From contig CBDETN010000022.1 in the NCBI GenBank assembly GCA_965242915.1, positions 1-64,000 on the forward strand: a DNA stretch of 64,000 nucleotides. The letters run 5' to 3'. Positions 9,136-18,118 of the stretch are shown piece by piece (within the stretch, counting starts at the first letter, position 1; the number at the start of each line of letters is the position of its first letter). The notes under the pieces are model-generated. The model did not search any database. It was given only the letters and a program-made list of their open reading frames with translations, and was not told the origin of the DNA. The DNA is from CAJXII01 sp965242915 (GTDB taxonomy: Bacteria; Campylobacterota; Campylobacteria; Campylobacterales; Arcobacteraceae). Position numbers and translations under genes: made by a program.

Positions 9136-10344
9136 ATGGCAAAAGAAAAATTCGAACGAACAAAACCGCATGTAAATATCGGTACAATTGGTCACGTTGA
9201 TCATGGTAAAACTACATTAACAGCTGCAATTTCAGCAGTGTTAACAAACAAACTGGGTGGAGAGATGATGGATTATGATGCTATCGATAATGCTCCAGAA
9301 GAGAGAGAAAGAGGAATTACTATTGCTACTTCTCATATTGAGTACGAAACAGAAGCTAGACATTATGCTCACGTTGATTGTCCAGGGCATGCGGATTACG
9401 TTAAAAATATGATTACTGGTGCTGCTCAAATGGATGGCGCTATCTTAGTTATTGCTGCTACTGATGGTCCTATGGCTCAAACTAGAGAGCATATCTTACT
9501 TTCTAAACAAGTTGGTGTTCCTTACATTGTTGTTTTCATGAACAAAGAAGATCAATTAGATGATGAAGATAAAGAAGAGATGTTAGAACTAGTTGAAATG
9601 GAAATTAGAGAATTATTAGATATGTATGAATTCCCAGGTGATGATACTCCAATTATTGCTGGATCTGCATTCCAAGCTTTAGAAACTGCTAAAAAAGGCG
9701 AAACTGATAAATGGACTGATAAAATAATGGAACTTATGGATGCTGTTGATACTTATATCCCAACACCAAAAAGAGCTACAGAAGAGCCTTTCTTAATGCC
9801 GGTTGAAGATGTTTTCTCAATTGCAGGAAGAGGAACAGTTGTAACTGGTGCTATTTCTAAAGGTACTATTAAATTAGGTGAAAAAATTGAAATCGTTGGT
9901 TTAAAAGATACTCAAGAAACTACTGTAACAGGTATTGAAATGTTTAGAAAAGAGATGGATTACGCTGAAGCTGGTGATAATGCAGGTCTTTTATTAAGAG
10001 GAATCGCTAAAGATCAAGTTGAAAGAGGACAAGTACTTGTAGTACCAGGTTCAATTACTCCACATACTAAATTTACTTGTGAAGTATATATCCTTTCTAA
10101 AGATGAGGGTGGAAGACATACTCCTTTCTTTACAAACTATAGACCACAATTTTATGTAAGAACTACAGATGTTACTGGTTCTATTACTTTACCAGAGGGT
10201 ACTGAAATGGTTATGCCTGGTGATAATGTTGAGTTAACTGTTGAATTAGTTGCTCCTGTTGCACTTGAAAAAGGTACTAAGTTCGCTATTAGAGAAGGTG
10301 GTAGAACTGTTGGTGCTGGTGTTGTTTCAAACATCATTGCATAA
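9136..10344 (+). CDS. tuf: Translation elongation factor Tu
   Basis: GTPase that carries aminoacyl-tRNA to the ribosome. G1 GHVDHGKTTL, G3 DCPGHADY and the G4 motif NKED are all present, and the 402-residue length is normal. The open frame extends upstream to a TTG at 9058, but the extra 26 residues are the translated leader hairpin; the ATG at 9136 starts the canonical MAKEKFERTKPH and follows an AAAGGAAAA ribosome site. It lies directly behind the tRNA-Thr cluster and is followed by rpmG. Confidence 0.99.
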   Translation: MAKEKFERTKPHVNIGTIGHVDHGKTTLTAAISAVLTNKLGGEMMDYDAIDNAPEERERGITIATSHIEYETEARHYAHVDCPGHADYVKNMITGAAQMDGAILVIAATDGPMAQTREHILLSKQVGVPYIVVFMNKEDQLDDEDKEEMLELVEMEIRELLDMYEFPGDDTPIIAGSAFQALETAKKGETDKWTDKIMELMDAVDTYIPTPKRATEEPFLMPVEDVFSIAGRGTVVTGAISKGTIKLGEKIEIVGLKDTQETTVTGIEMFRKEMDYAEAGDNAGLLLRGIAKDQVERGQVLVVPGSITPHTKFTCEVYILSKDEGGRHTPFFTNYRPQFYVRTTDVTGSITLPEGTEMVMPGDNVELTVELVAPVALEKGTKFAIREGGRTVGAGVVSNIIA

Positions 10345-10354
10345 GTAGTACATT

Positions 10355-10519
10355 ATGGCTGATAGAATTAAAATTGGATTAAAATGTACAGAGAATGGTG
10401 ACATTAACTATACAACAATGAAAAATCCAAAAACTCACACTGAAAAGTTTGAAGTAACAAAATATAGTCCAAGATTAAGAAAGCATACACTTCATAAAGA
10501 AGTAAAGCTTAAATCTTAG
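10355..10519 (+). CDS. rpmG: Ribosomal protein L33
   Basis: A 54-residue protein, MADRIKIGLKC..., with the L33 core TENGDINYTTMKNPK and the C-terminal KYSPRLRKHTLHKEVK. Only one Cys is present, so it is a zinc-free (C-minus) form. It starts 10 bases after tuf and ends before a terminator hairpin. Confidence 0.96.
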   Translation: MADRIKIGLKCTENGDINYTTMKNPKTHTEKFEVTKYSPRLRKHTLHKEVKLKS

Positions 10520-10536
10520 GATTTTAACAAGATTTT

Positions 10537-10568
10537 AAATACCAGATATATATCTGGTATTTATTTTT
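10537..10568 (+). terminator. Terminator between rpmG and tRNA-Trp
   Basis: Perfect inverted repeat of ATACCAGATAT with ATATCTGGTAT, flanked by A's and followed by TTATTTTT. Confidence 0.8.
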
Positions 10569-10570
10569 GT

Positions 10571-10646
10571 AGGCCAATAGCTCCAATGGTAGAGCACCGG
10601 ATTCCAAATCCGGGTGTTGGGGGTTCGAGTCCCTCTTGGCCTGCCA
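10571..10646 (+). tRNA. tRNA-Trp(CCA)
   Basis: Acceptor AGGCCAA / TTGGCCT fully paired, discriminator G, anticodon CCA in TTCCAAA, CCA encoded. Its place just before secE is conserved in Campylobacterota. Confidence 0.97.
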
Positions 10647-10666
10647 CTAAAGTAGTGAAAAACTAA

Positions 10667-10700
10667 AAGTGAAATGAGTTTCATTTTTAACTTTTCACTT
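10667..10700 (+). promoter_or_regulatory. Hairpin before secE
   Basis: AAGTGAAA (10667-10674) pairs with TTTCACTT (10693-10700), and an inner GAAATGA can pair with TTTCAT. It resembles in style the AAAAGTGAA hairpin in the mraY-murD gap. Role unknown; possibly processing between tRNA-Trp and secE. Confidence 0.4.
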
Positions 10701-10717
10701 AAATAAAGGTATTGATA

Positions 10718-10900
10718 ATGGGTAAATTAGGTTTATATTATAAGCAAGCAAAAGATGAATTACATAAAGTAATTTTTCCTATTAAAGAGCAAGTAAGAAG
10801 TGCATATATTTCTGTTTTTGTTGTAGTTACGATTATATCATTATTTTTAGCACTTATTGACGCAATAATGTCAGTAAGTTTATCATCTGTAATTAACTAG
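10718..10900 (+). CDS. secE: Preprotein translocase subunit SecE
   Basis: A 60-residue single-span membrane protein with the SecE pattern of a short amphipathic stretch (ELHKVIFPIKEQV) before one transmembrane helix. The ATG at 10718 is chosen over the TTG at 10712 because AAGG at 10706-10709 is at ideal distance. It precedes nusG as in most bacteria. Confidence 0.93.
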   Translation: MGKLGLYYKQAKDELHKVIFPIKEQVRSAYISVFVVVTIISLFLALIDAIMSVSLSSVIN

Positions 10901-10911
10901 GAGAATTATTA

Positions 10912-11439
10912 ATGGCACATAATTGGTATGCGATACAAACTCACTCAGGAAGTGAATTAGCTATTAAAAGGGCTTTGGAGAAATTATCAGAAGAGATGAA
11001 TAATGGTAAAATTGAGCAGGTTTTAGTTCCAACAGAAGACTTAATTGAGATTAAAAAAGGCACTAAAGTAATAATTGAGAGACCTTTATACTCAGCTTAT
11101 GTATTTGCAAAAATTGATTTAGATACTGCACTTTGGCATGCAATACAATCAATGCCAAAAGTGGGTCGTTTTATTGGGGAATCAAAAAAACCAACACCAT
11201 TATCAGATAAAGATGTTAAGCAAATCTTAGAAAAGATGGCAAAAAGAGAAGCTCCTAAACCAAAAGTTTCATTTGAAGAGGGTGAAATGCTTAGAATTAA
11301 AGACGGTTCATTTGCTAACTTTAATGGAATAGTTGAAAGTTTTGATTTAACATCTGGTATGTTAAAGTTAAATGTAGTGATTTTCGGAAGAAATACACCA
11401 GTAGAGATCTCTTATACACAAGTAGAAAGAGTAGTTTAA
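10912..11439 (+). CDS. nusG: Transcription termination/antitermination factor NusG
   Basis: NGN domain at the N-terminus (HNWYAIQTHSGSE..) and a C-terminal KOW domain (EGEMLRIKDGSFANFNGIVE). The 175-residue length is normal. Eleven bases after secE with ribosome site GGAG. Confidence 0.97.
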   Translation: MAHNWYAIQTHSGSELAIKRALEKLSEEMNNGKIEQVLVPTEDLIEIKKGTKVIIERPLYSAYVFAKIDLDTALWHAIQSMPKVGRFIGESKKPTPLSDKDVKQILEKMAKREAPKPKVSFEEGEMLRIKDGSFANFNGIVESFDLTSGMLKLNVVIFGRNTPVEISYTQVERVV

Positions 11440-11452
11440 GAAGAGTGCTAAG

Positions 11453-11524
11453 TGCTAAGTGTTAAGAATTCAAAAGCTTAATATTTAACACTTAGCATGA
11501 TATGTTAAAAAATAGTTAACACTT
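11453..11524 (+). promoter_or_regulatory. Leader of rplK with alternative hairpins
   Basis: A 13-bp perfect stem, TGCTAAGTGTTAA (11453-11465) with TTAACACTTAGCA (11485-11497). A second copy of TTAACACTT at 11516-11524 can pair with the same 5' strand, so two folds exclude each other. The last copy is 19 bases before the rplK start. Confidence 0.5.
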
Positions 11525-11543
11525 AAAAATATAAGGAAGAAAT

Positions 11544-11966
11544 ATGGCAAAAAAAGTAGAAGGTGTATTAAAACTTCAAATACCTGCAGGGGCTGCAAAG
11601 CCATCACCACCTGTTGGACCTGCATTAGGTCAAAGAGGGATTAACATTATGGAATTTTGTAAATCGTTCAATGAAAAAACAAAAGATAAAGCAGGATTTA
11701 AAATTCCAGTAGAAATTACAGTTTATTCTGATAAAAGCTTTACATTTGTAACTAAACAGCCAACAATGGCTGATTTGATTATGAAAGTTGCAGGAATTAA
11801 AAAAGGTAGTGATAATCCACTAAAAAATAAAATTGCAAAATTAACAAAAGAACAAGTTATGGCTGTTGTTGATCAAAAGATTGCAGATTTAAATACATCA
11901 GATGTAGAACAAGCAGCTAAAATAGTTGCAGGTTCTTGTAGAAGTATGGGAATTGAAGTAGAATAA
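11544..11966 (+). CDS. rplK: Ribosomal protein L11
   Basis: A 140-residue L11 with the Gly/Pro-rich LQIPAGAAKPSPPVGPALGQ entry and GINIMEFCKSFN. Ribosome site AAGGAAG directly ahead of the ATG. First gene of the ribosomal stalk block. Confidence 0.98.
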   Translation: MAKKVEGVLKLQIPAGAAKPSPPVGPALGQRGINIMEFCKSFNEKTKDKAGFKIPVEITVYSDKSFTFVTKQPTMADLIMKVAGIKKGSDNPLKNKIAKLTKEQVMAVVDQKIADLNTSDVEQAAKIVAGSCRSMGIEVE

Positions 11967-11980
11967 TTCTATTTCATACA

Positions 11981-12040
11981 AGTCTTTACCACTAGACTTT
12001 AAAAATAAGTTGGTAGCAACTTAGAGGATCTATTTCCTCT
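11981..12040 (+). promoter_or_regulatory. Three consecutive hairpins between rplK and rplA
   Basis: AGTCT/AGACT (11981-11998), TAAGTTG gtag CAACTTA (12006-12023) and AGAGGA/TCCTCT (12023-12040) are stacked within 60 bases. In other bacteria L1 controls this operon by binding its mRNA; an L1 or processing site here is inferred only. Confidence 0.45.
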
Positions 12041-12079
12041 TACAAAAAAATAAAATTATTATAAATTGCGGAGATAAAA

Positions 12080-12781
12080 ATGGCGAAAGTTTCAAAAAGA
12101 TATAAAGCTTTATTAGAAAAAGTAGATAGTACTAAAGAGTATGCATTAGAAGATGCAGTTAAAGTATTAAAAGAATTAAAATCAGCTAAGTTTGATGAGA
12201 GTATTGATATTGCATTAAACTTAAATGTAGATCCTAGACATGCTGATCAAATGATTAGAGGTGCAGTAGTGCTTCCAGCAGGAACTGGTAAAACTGTAAG
12301 AGTTGCAGTTATGGCTAAGGGAACTAAAATGGATGATGCTAAAGCAGCCGGTGCTGATATCGTTGGTAATGATGATTTAGTTGAATCAATCCAAGCTGGA
12401 AACATTGATTTTGATGTACTTATTGCTACACCGGATACAATGGGGTTAGTTGGTAAAATTGGTAGAATTTTAGGACCAAAAGGTTTAATGCCAAATCCTA
12501 AAACAGGAACAGTAACTATGGATGTAACTAAAGCAGTTAGCGAAGCTAAAGGTGGAAAAGTTACATATAGAGTTGATAAAAAAGGTAATATTCACGCAGG
12601 AATCGGTAAAGCATCATTTAGTGCAGAACAAATATTAGAAAATGTAACTACATTAATGTCAGCTATTAATAAACAAAAACCAGCTTCAGCAAAAGGTAGA
12701 TTTATTATTACTGCTGCATTATCATTAACAATGAGTCCATCTGTAAAAGTTGATGCTCAAGAGATGATTGATATTAAATAA
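12080..12781 (+). CDS. rplA: Ribosomal protein L1
   Basis: A 233-residue L1 with the GRILGPKGLMPNPKTGTV signature. Stalk-base protein and probable autoregulator of rplK-rplA. Follows rplK after a 113-base structured gap. Confidence 0.98.
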   Translation: MAKVSKRYKALLEKVDSTKEYALEDAVKVLKELKSAKFDESIDIALNLNVDPRHADQMIRGAVVLPAGTGKTVRVAVMAKGTKMDDAKAAGADIVGNDDLVESIQAGNIDFDVLIATPDTMGLVGKIGRILGPKGLMPNPKTGTVTMDVTKAVSEAKGGKVTYRVDKKGNIHAGIGKASFSAEQILENVTTLMSAINKQKPASAKGRFIITAALSLTMSPSVKVDAQEMIDIK

Positions 12782-12818
12782 TTTCTATTAATAGAAATTT
12801 ATCTTAAAACTAAAGACA

Positions 12819-12851
12819 GTAGGTTAGATTTTTTAATCTTGTAAAACCTAC
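12819..12851 (+). ncRNA. L10 leader (autoregulatory mRNA element)
   Basis: GTAGGTT (12819-12825) pairs with AACCTAC (12845-12851), with an inner AGATT/AATCT pairing. The position 31 bases ahead of rplJ and the form agree with the known L10(L12)4 mRNA binding site that represses rplJL. Confidence 0.65.
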
Positions 12852-12882
12852 CGAAGTTGGATGTTTGGAAGGAGAAAATAAA

Positions 12883-13368
12883 ATGACTAAAATACAAAAG
12901 AATGAAATCATTGAAGCTTTAACTGAAGAATTTAAAGCTTCTGGTGCGATAGTTGTAGCTGATTATAAAGGAAGCTCACATAAAGCACTAGAAGAGTTAA
13001 GAAATTCAGCTCGTGAAGCTGATGCTAAAGTTCAAGTTGCTAAAAATTCATTAGTTAATATTGCACTTAAAAATGCAGAACTTCCTGAATTAGAATTAAC
13101 TGGAACAAATATCTTTGTTTGGGCTGAAGATCAAATTGCTGCTTGTAAAGTAGCTGATAAATTTGCTACAGCAAATGAAGAAACATTTGTTATCAAAACT
13201 GGTATTATTGAAGGAAATACAGCAGATATTGCTACAATTAATGCCTTTGCTAAATTACTTGGTAGAGAAGAACTTCTAGGTCAGCTTGCAGCTACTTGGA
13301 TGGCTCCTGTTGCTAACTTTACTATTGGGCTTGATGCTCTTAGAAAGAAAAAAGAAGAAGCAGCATAA
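12883..13368 (+). CDS. rplJ: Ribosomal protein L10
   Basis: A 161-residue L10 starting MTKIQKNEIIEAL, with VVADYKGSSHK and the AKNSLVNIAL segment. An upstream TTG at 12865 is rejected because it lies over the GGAAGGAG ribosome site that serves the ATG at 12883. Confidence 0.97.
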   Translation: MTKIQKNEIIEALTEEFKASGAIVVADYKGSSHKALEELRNSAREADAKVQVAKNSLVNIALKNAELPELELTGTNIFVWAEDQIAACKVADKFATANEETFVIKTGIIEGNTADIATINAFAKLLGREELLGQLAATWMAPVANFTIGLDALRKKKEEAA

Positions 13369-13409
13369 GCTGTTAAATTAAAAATTATAAAAGAATAAAA
13401 GGACATAAA

Positions 13410-13781
13410 ATGGCGATTTCTAAAGAAGACGTATTAGATTATATTTCAGGATTAAGTGTATTAGAACTTTCTGAATTAGTAAAAGAATTTGAAGAAAAAT
13501 TTGGTGTATCTGCACAACCTGTTGCAGTAGCTGGTGGAGCTGTTGCAGCTGGTGAAGCGGCTGAAGAGCAAACAGAATTTAATGTAATCATTGTAAGTTG
13601 TGGTGATAAAAAGATTAATGTAATTAAAGCAGTAAGAGCACTTACTGGTCTTGGATTAAAAGAAGCTAAAGCTATGGCTGAAGAAGCTGGAGCAGTAGTT
13701 AAAGCAGGTATCTCTAAAGATGATGCAGAAGCTGCAAAAACTGCTTTAGAAGAAGCTGGTGCGACTGTAGAAGTTAAATAA
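13410..13781 (+). CDS. rplL: Ribosomal protein L7/L12
   Basis: A 123-residue L12: N-terminal dimer domain, Ala/Gly-rich hinge (AVAGGAVAAGEAAEEQ), C-terminal domain with KINVIKAVRALTGLGLKEAK. 41 bases after rplJ. Confidence 0.98.
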   Translation: MAISKEDVLDYISGLSVLELSELVKEFEEKFGVSAQPVAVAGGAVAAGEAAEEQTEFNVIIVSCGDKKINVIKAVRALTGLGLKEAKAMAEEAGAVVKAGISKDDAEAAKTALEEAGATVEVK

Positions 13782-13816
13782 TTATTTATTATTTAAACTG
13801 CTAAAAAGCTACAATT

Positions 13817-13902
13817 AATGCTCTGTATTTCTATAGAGCATTAGTAGTTTATAAAAACTTAAGCATTTTAACCTATATGTGTGATTTGAGTACATATAGG
13901 TT
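13817..13902 (+). promoter_or_regulatory. Two hairpins in the rplL-rpoB gap
   Basis: AATGCTCT/AGAGCATT (13817-13842) and an 11-bp perfect stem AACCTATATGT/ACATATAGGTT (13870-13902). Neither is followed by a clean T run. By analogy with E. coli they may be an attenuator or an RNase III type processing site that sets the ratio of L12 to RNA polymerase; this is inference. Confidence 0.5.
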
Positions 13903-13927
13903 AGAATGTTTTTCTCAACTTTTATTG

Positions 13928-13933
13928 TATAAT
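13928..13933 (+). promoter_or_regulatory. -10 box before rpoB
   Basis: TATAAT 39 bases ahead of the rpoB ATG, after the two hairpins; suggests an internal promoter for rpoBC. Confidence 0.45.
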
Positions 13934-13972
13934 AAAAGTTTTAACTAACATAATTTATAACGAAAGGCTCAT

Positions 13973-16900
13973 ATGATAAATTCATTAAAATCTGGAAATA
14001 GATTAAGAGTTGATTTTGCAAAAAATCCACAAAAAATAGAAATTCCAAACCTATTACAATTACAACAAAACAGTTATGATAATTTTCTTATGGTTGGTAA
14101 AGATGACAGAACAGAAGCTGGAATTGAAAGAGTGTTTAAAACATCATTTCCTATTCATGATTCACAAAATAGATTTACTTTGGAATATCTTGGCAGTGAA
14201 GTAGGAAAACCAAAATATAATGTAAAAGAAGCAATGGTAAGAAGTCTTACCTATTCAATTCCTTTAAGAATTAAGATTAGACTTACACTTTGGGATTTAG
14301 ATGAAAAAACCGGTGAAAAAGTTGGTGTAAAAGATATTAAAGAGCAATCTTTATATATCAGAGAAATCCCTTTAATGACAGATAGAACATCTTTTGTTAT
14401 TAATGGTGTTGAGAGAGTTGTTGTAAATCAACTGCATAGATCACCAGGTGTTATTTTCAAAGAAGAGGAAGCTGCAACAGTTGCAAATAAATTGATCTAT
14501 ACAGGTCAAATTATTCCAGATCGTGGTTCTTGGTTATACTTTGAGTATGATGCAAAAGATATTTTATATGTAAGAATCAATAAAAGAAGAAAAGTACCTG
14601 TAACTATTATGTTAAGAGCATTAGATTATAGTAAAGAAGATATAATTAAATTATTTTATCCAATATTAAATATTCAGATTAAAAATAATAAATTTTTAAC
14701 AGAATTTAAAGCTGAAGAATTTACAGGAAGAGTTGAATATGATTTAATTGATAACAAAGGTAACTTGGTAATTGCAGCTGGTAAAAGATTAACTGAGAGA
14801 AAAGCAAAAGCTTTAGCCGAAGGTGGATTAAAACTTGTAGAATATCCAGTTGAATTACTAATGGAAAGACATACTGCTACTTCTATTTTTGATCCAGAAT
14901 CTGGGGAGATATTATTTGATGCATTAACACCACTTGATGATTTAAAATTAAAGAAATTATTAGATTTAGGATTTAAATCATTCTCTATAGCTAATGATTT
15001 AGCTCATGGCGTTGATGATTCTATTATTAATGCATTTAAAGCTGATGCAGAATCAATTAAGTTATTAAAGCAAACTGAACAACTAGAAGATGAAAATGAT
15101 CTTTGTGCTATTAGAATTTATAAGGTTATGAGACCAGGTGAGCCGGTAACCGTAGAAGCAGCTCGTGAATTTGTTAAAAAGTTATTTTTTGATCCGGAAA
15201 GATATGATCTAACAAAAGTAGGTCGTATGAAAATGAATCATAAGTTAGGTGTAAATGTACCTGAATATGTGACAGTTTTAACTCATGAGGATATTATTAA
15301 AACAGTGCAATATCTTGTAAAAGTAAAGGCAGGACATGGGCACATTGATGATAGAGATCACCTGGGAAATAGAAGAATCAGATCAATCGGTGAGTTATTG
15401 TCAAATGAATTACATTCTGGTTTAATTAAAATGCAAAAAGCTATTAAAGATAAAATGACTACTTTAAGTGGTACATTGGAAGATTTAATGCCTCATGATT
15501 TAATTAACTCTAAAATGATTACATCAACAATTACAGAATTTTTTACATCTGGTCAACTTTCTCAATTTATGGACCAAACAAATCCATTATCAGAAGTTAC
15601 TCATAAAAGAAGACTTTCTGCACTTGGTGAAGGTGGACTTGTAAAAGAGAGAGCTGGATTTGAAGTAAGAGATGTTCATCCAACTCACTATGGTAGAATT
15701 TGTCCGGTTGAAACTCCAGAGGGTCAAAATATTGGTCTTATTAATACTTTAGCAACTTATTCAAAAGTAAATGAATTAGGTTTTATTGAAGCTCCTTATA
15801 AAAAAGTTGAAAATGGACTTGTAAGTGATGTTATTGAATACTATACTGCAACTCAAGAAGAGGGTCGTGTAATAGCACCTGGTTCTACAAAAGTAAATAA
15901 TGACGGTAAGATTGTTGAAAATCTAGTTGAAGCTAGAATAGATGGTGAGATTATGTTAATCGAGACTTCAAAAGTTGAACTTATTGATATCTCATCTCAA
16001 ATGGTTATGGGTGTTGCTGCATCATTAATTCCATTTTTAGAACATGATGATGCCAACAGAGCACTGATGGGTTCAAATATGATGAGACAAGCTGTACCAT
16101 TACTTAAGCCGCATGCTCCAATAGTAGGAACAGGTTTAGAAAAAACAGTTACAAGAGATTCTTGGTCAGCTATTAAAGCCGGCAGAGCCGGTGTAATTGA
16201 AAAAGCTGACAGTAAAAATATTTATGTTCGCGGAGAAGATGAAGATGGTGCATTTATTGATCATTATTTATTAAGTAAAAATACAAGAACAAATAATAAT
16301 ACAGCATTCGTTCAAAGAAATACAGTAAAAGAAGGTCAAGCAGTTGAAGTTGGTCAAGTTATTGCTGATGGTCCTTCTATGGATAATGGCGAGTTAGCTA
16401 TTGGTTTTAATGCTTGTGTTGCATTTATGCCTTGGCATGGATATAACTATGAAGATGCGATTATTCTTTCTCAAAAACTAATAAAAGAAGATGCGTTTAC
16501 ATCTGTTCATATTTATGAAAAAGAGGTTGAATCTAGAGAATTAAAACATGGAAATGAAGAGATTACTAGAGATTTACCCGGTGTAAAATCTGAGTCAATT
16601 ACACATCTTGATGATAGTGGTATTGTAAAAATAGGAACTTATCTTAAACCTGGAATGATTATGGTTGGTAAAGTTACACCAAAAGGTGAAATCAAACCAA
16701 CTCCGGAAGAGAGACTTTTAAGAGCAATTTTTGGTGAAAAGGCTGGACATGTTATTAATAAATCTTTACATTGCCCTGCTTCTATGGAAGGTACTGTAGT
16801 TGATGTTAAAGTATTTACTAAAAAAGGTTATGAAAAAGATGAAAGAGCTTTAGAAGCTATTGAAACTGAAAAAGCTGAACTTGATGTTGAGCATCATGAT

Positions 16901-18118
16901 AAATTAATGATGTTAGATAGAGAAGAGATTCTTAAAATTAATAATCTGTTATCAATAAGTAAATTAGCAAAAGATGTTGAAATTGGTGAAAAAGTATTTA
17001 AAAAAGATGAAATATTAACAGTTGAAGATTTATCTAATATCAACAGATTTGCGATGAAAAAAGTTGTAGCATCATATGCAAAAGATGTTCAAAAAGAATA
17101 TAATACTGTTAAAAATCACTTTATTAAAGAAAAAACAATGTTGAGAGAAGAGCATGAAGAGAAGCTTGATATTTTAGCTCATGATGATATTTTACCTGGT
17201 GGAGTGATTCAACAAGTTAAGGTATATATTGCAACTAAAAGAAAAGTAAAAGTTGGTGATAAAATGGCTGGACGACATGGAAATAAAGGTATTGTATCTA
17301 ATATTGTTTCTGAAGTTGATATGCCGTATTTAGAAGATGGTTCAACAGTTGATATTATTTTAAATCCACTGGGTGTTCCCTCAAGAATGAATATCGGTCA
17401 GATTCTTGAAGTTCATTTAGGTCTTATAGGTAAAAAATTAGGAGCTCAAATTCAAGAGATATTTGATTCTAAACAAAAAGATTTTATCAAAGATTTAAGA
17501 GCGAAAATGACTGAAATTGCAGATGTTGCAAAATTGATGAATGGAAAAGCTTTCCTAAAATCATTGGACGATGAAGCATTACTTAACTATGCAAGAGATT
17601 GGTCTCAAGGTGTTAGATTTGCGACTCAAATTTTTGATGGTGCAAAACAAGAAGAGTTTGATAAATTATTTGAATTGGCAAAAATTGATTCTGATGGAAA
17701 AACTGAGCTATACGATGGTATGACAGGTGCAAAAATGAGAGAAAGAGTAAATGTAGGTTATATGTATATGCTTAAACTTCATCACCTGGTTGATGAAAAA
17801 GTTCATGCTAGATCTACAGGACCTTATTCACTTGTAACTCAACAACCAGTTGGTGGTAAAGCATTATTTGGAGGTCAGCGATTTGGAGAGATGGAAGTAT
17901 GGGCTTTAGAAGCTTATGGAGCAACAGCTGTATTAAAAGAGATGTTAACTACAAAATCTGATGATGTTGAGGGTAGAACAGCAGCATATAAAGCAATTGC
18001 AAATGGAGAGAATGTACCAAGTTCTGGAGTTCCAGAAACATTCTTTGTGTTAACAAAAGAACTTCAAGCCTTAGGGCTTGATGTAGAAATTTATGAAGAG
18101 GTGGATGCAGATGAGTAA
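13973..18118 (+). CDS. rpoB: RNA polymerase beta subunit
   Basis: A 1381-residue beta subunit with the rifampicin region (LSQFMDQTNPLSEVTHKRR), GLINTLATY and KVGDKMAGRHGNKG. In the rif pocket the usual residues are intact (Gln-Met-Asp-Gln-Thr-Asn...His-Lys-Arg), so no resistance change is seen. rpoB and rpoC are separate genes, unlike the fused form in Helicobacter and Wolinella. It overlaps rpoC by eight bases. Confidence 0.99.
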   Translation: MINSLKSGNRLRVDFAKNPQKIEIPNLLQLQQNSYDNFLMVGKDDRTEAGIERVFKTSFPIHDSQNRFTLEYLGSEVGKPKYNVKEAMVRSLTYSIPLRIKIRLTLWDLDEKTGEKVGVKDIKEQSLYIREIPLMTDRTSFVINGVERVVVNQLHRSPGVIFKEEEAATVANKLIYTGQIIPDRGSWLYFEYDAKDILYVRINKRRKVPVTIMLRALDYSKEDIIKLFYPILNIQIKNNKFLTEFKAEEFTGRVEYDLIDNKGNLVIAAGKRLTERKAKALAEGGLKLVEYPVELLMERHTATSIFDPESGEILFDALTPLDDLKLKKLLDLGFKSFSIANDLAHGVDDSIINAFKADAESIKLLKQTEQLEDENDLCAIRIYKVMRPGEPVTVEAAREFVKKLFFDPERYDLTKVGRMKMNHKLGVNVPEYVTVLTHEDIIKTVQYLVKVKAGHGHIDDRDHLGNRRIRSIGELLSNELHSGLIKMQKAIKDKMTTLSGTLEDLMPHDLINSKMITSTITEFFTSGQLSQFMDQTNPLSEVTHKRRLSALGEGGLVKERAGFEVRDVHPTHYGRICPVETPEGQNIGLINTLATYSKVNELGFIEAPYKKVENGLVSDVIEYYTATQEEGRVIAPGSTKVNNDGKIVENLVEARIDGEIMLIETSKVELIDISSQMVMGVAASLIPFLEHDDANRALMGSNMMRQAVPLLKPHAPIVGTGLEKTVTRDSWSAIKAGRAGVIEKADSKNIYVRGEDEDGAFIDHYLLSKNTRTNNNTAFVQRNTVKEGQAVEVGQVIADGPSMDNGELAIGFNACVAFMPWHGYNYEDAIILSQKLIKEDAFTSVHIYEKEVESRELKHGNEEITRDLPGVKSESITHLDDSGIVKIGTYLKPGMIMVGKVTPKGEIKPTPEERLLRAIFGEKAGHVINKSLHCPASMEGTVVDVKVFTKKGYEKDERALEAIETEKAELDVEHHDKLMMLDREEILKINNLLSISKLAKDVEIGEKVFKKDEILTVEDLSNINRFAMKKVVASYAKDVQKEYNTVKNHFIKEKTMLREEHEEKLDILAHDDILPGGVIQQVKVYIATKRKVKVGDKMAGRHGNKGIVSNIVSEVDMPYLEDGSTVDIILNPLGVPSRMNIGQILEVHLGLIGKKLGAQIQEIFDSKQKDFIKDLRAKMTEIADVAKLMNGKAFLKSLDDEALLNYARDWSQGVRFATQIFDGAKQEEFDKLFELAKIDSDGKTELYDGMTGAKMRERVNVGYMYMLKLHHLVDEKVHARSTGPYSLVTQQPVGGKALFGGQRFGEMEVWALEAYGATAVLKEMLTTKSDDVEGRTAAYKAIANGENVPSSGVPETFFVLTKELQALGLDVEIYEEVDADE

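Noticed and set aside
13817..13902. Rho-independent terminator between rplL and rpoB
   Set aside because: Stems are strong but lack a proper T run directly after; listed as attenuator or processing hairpins.
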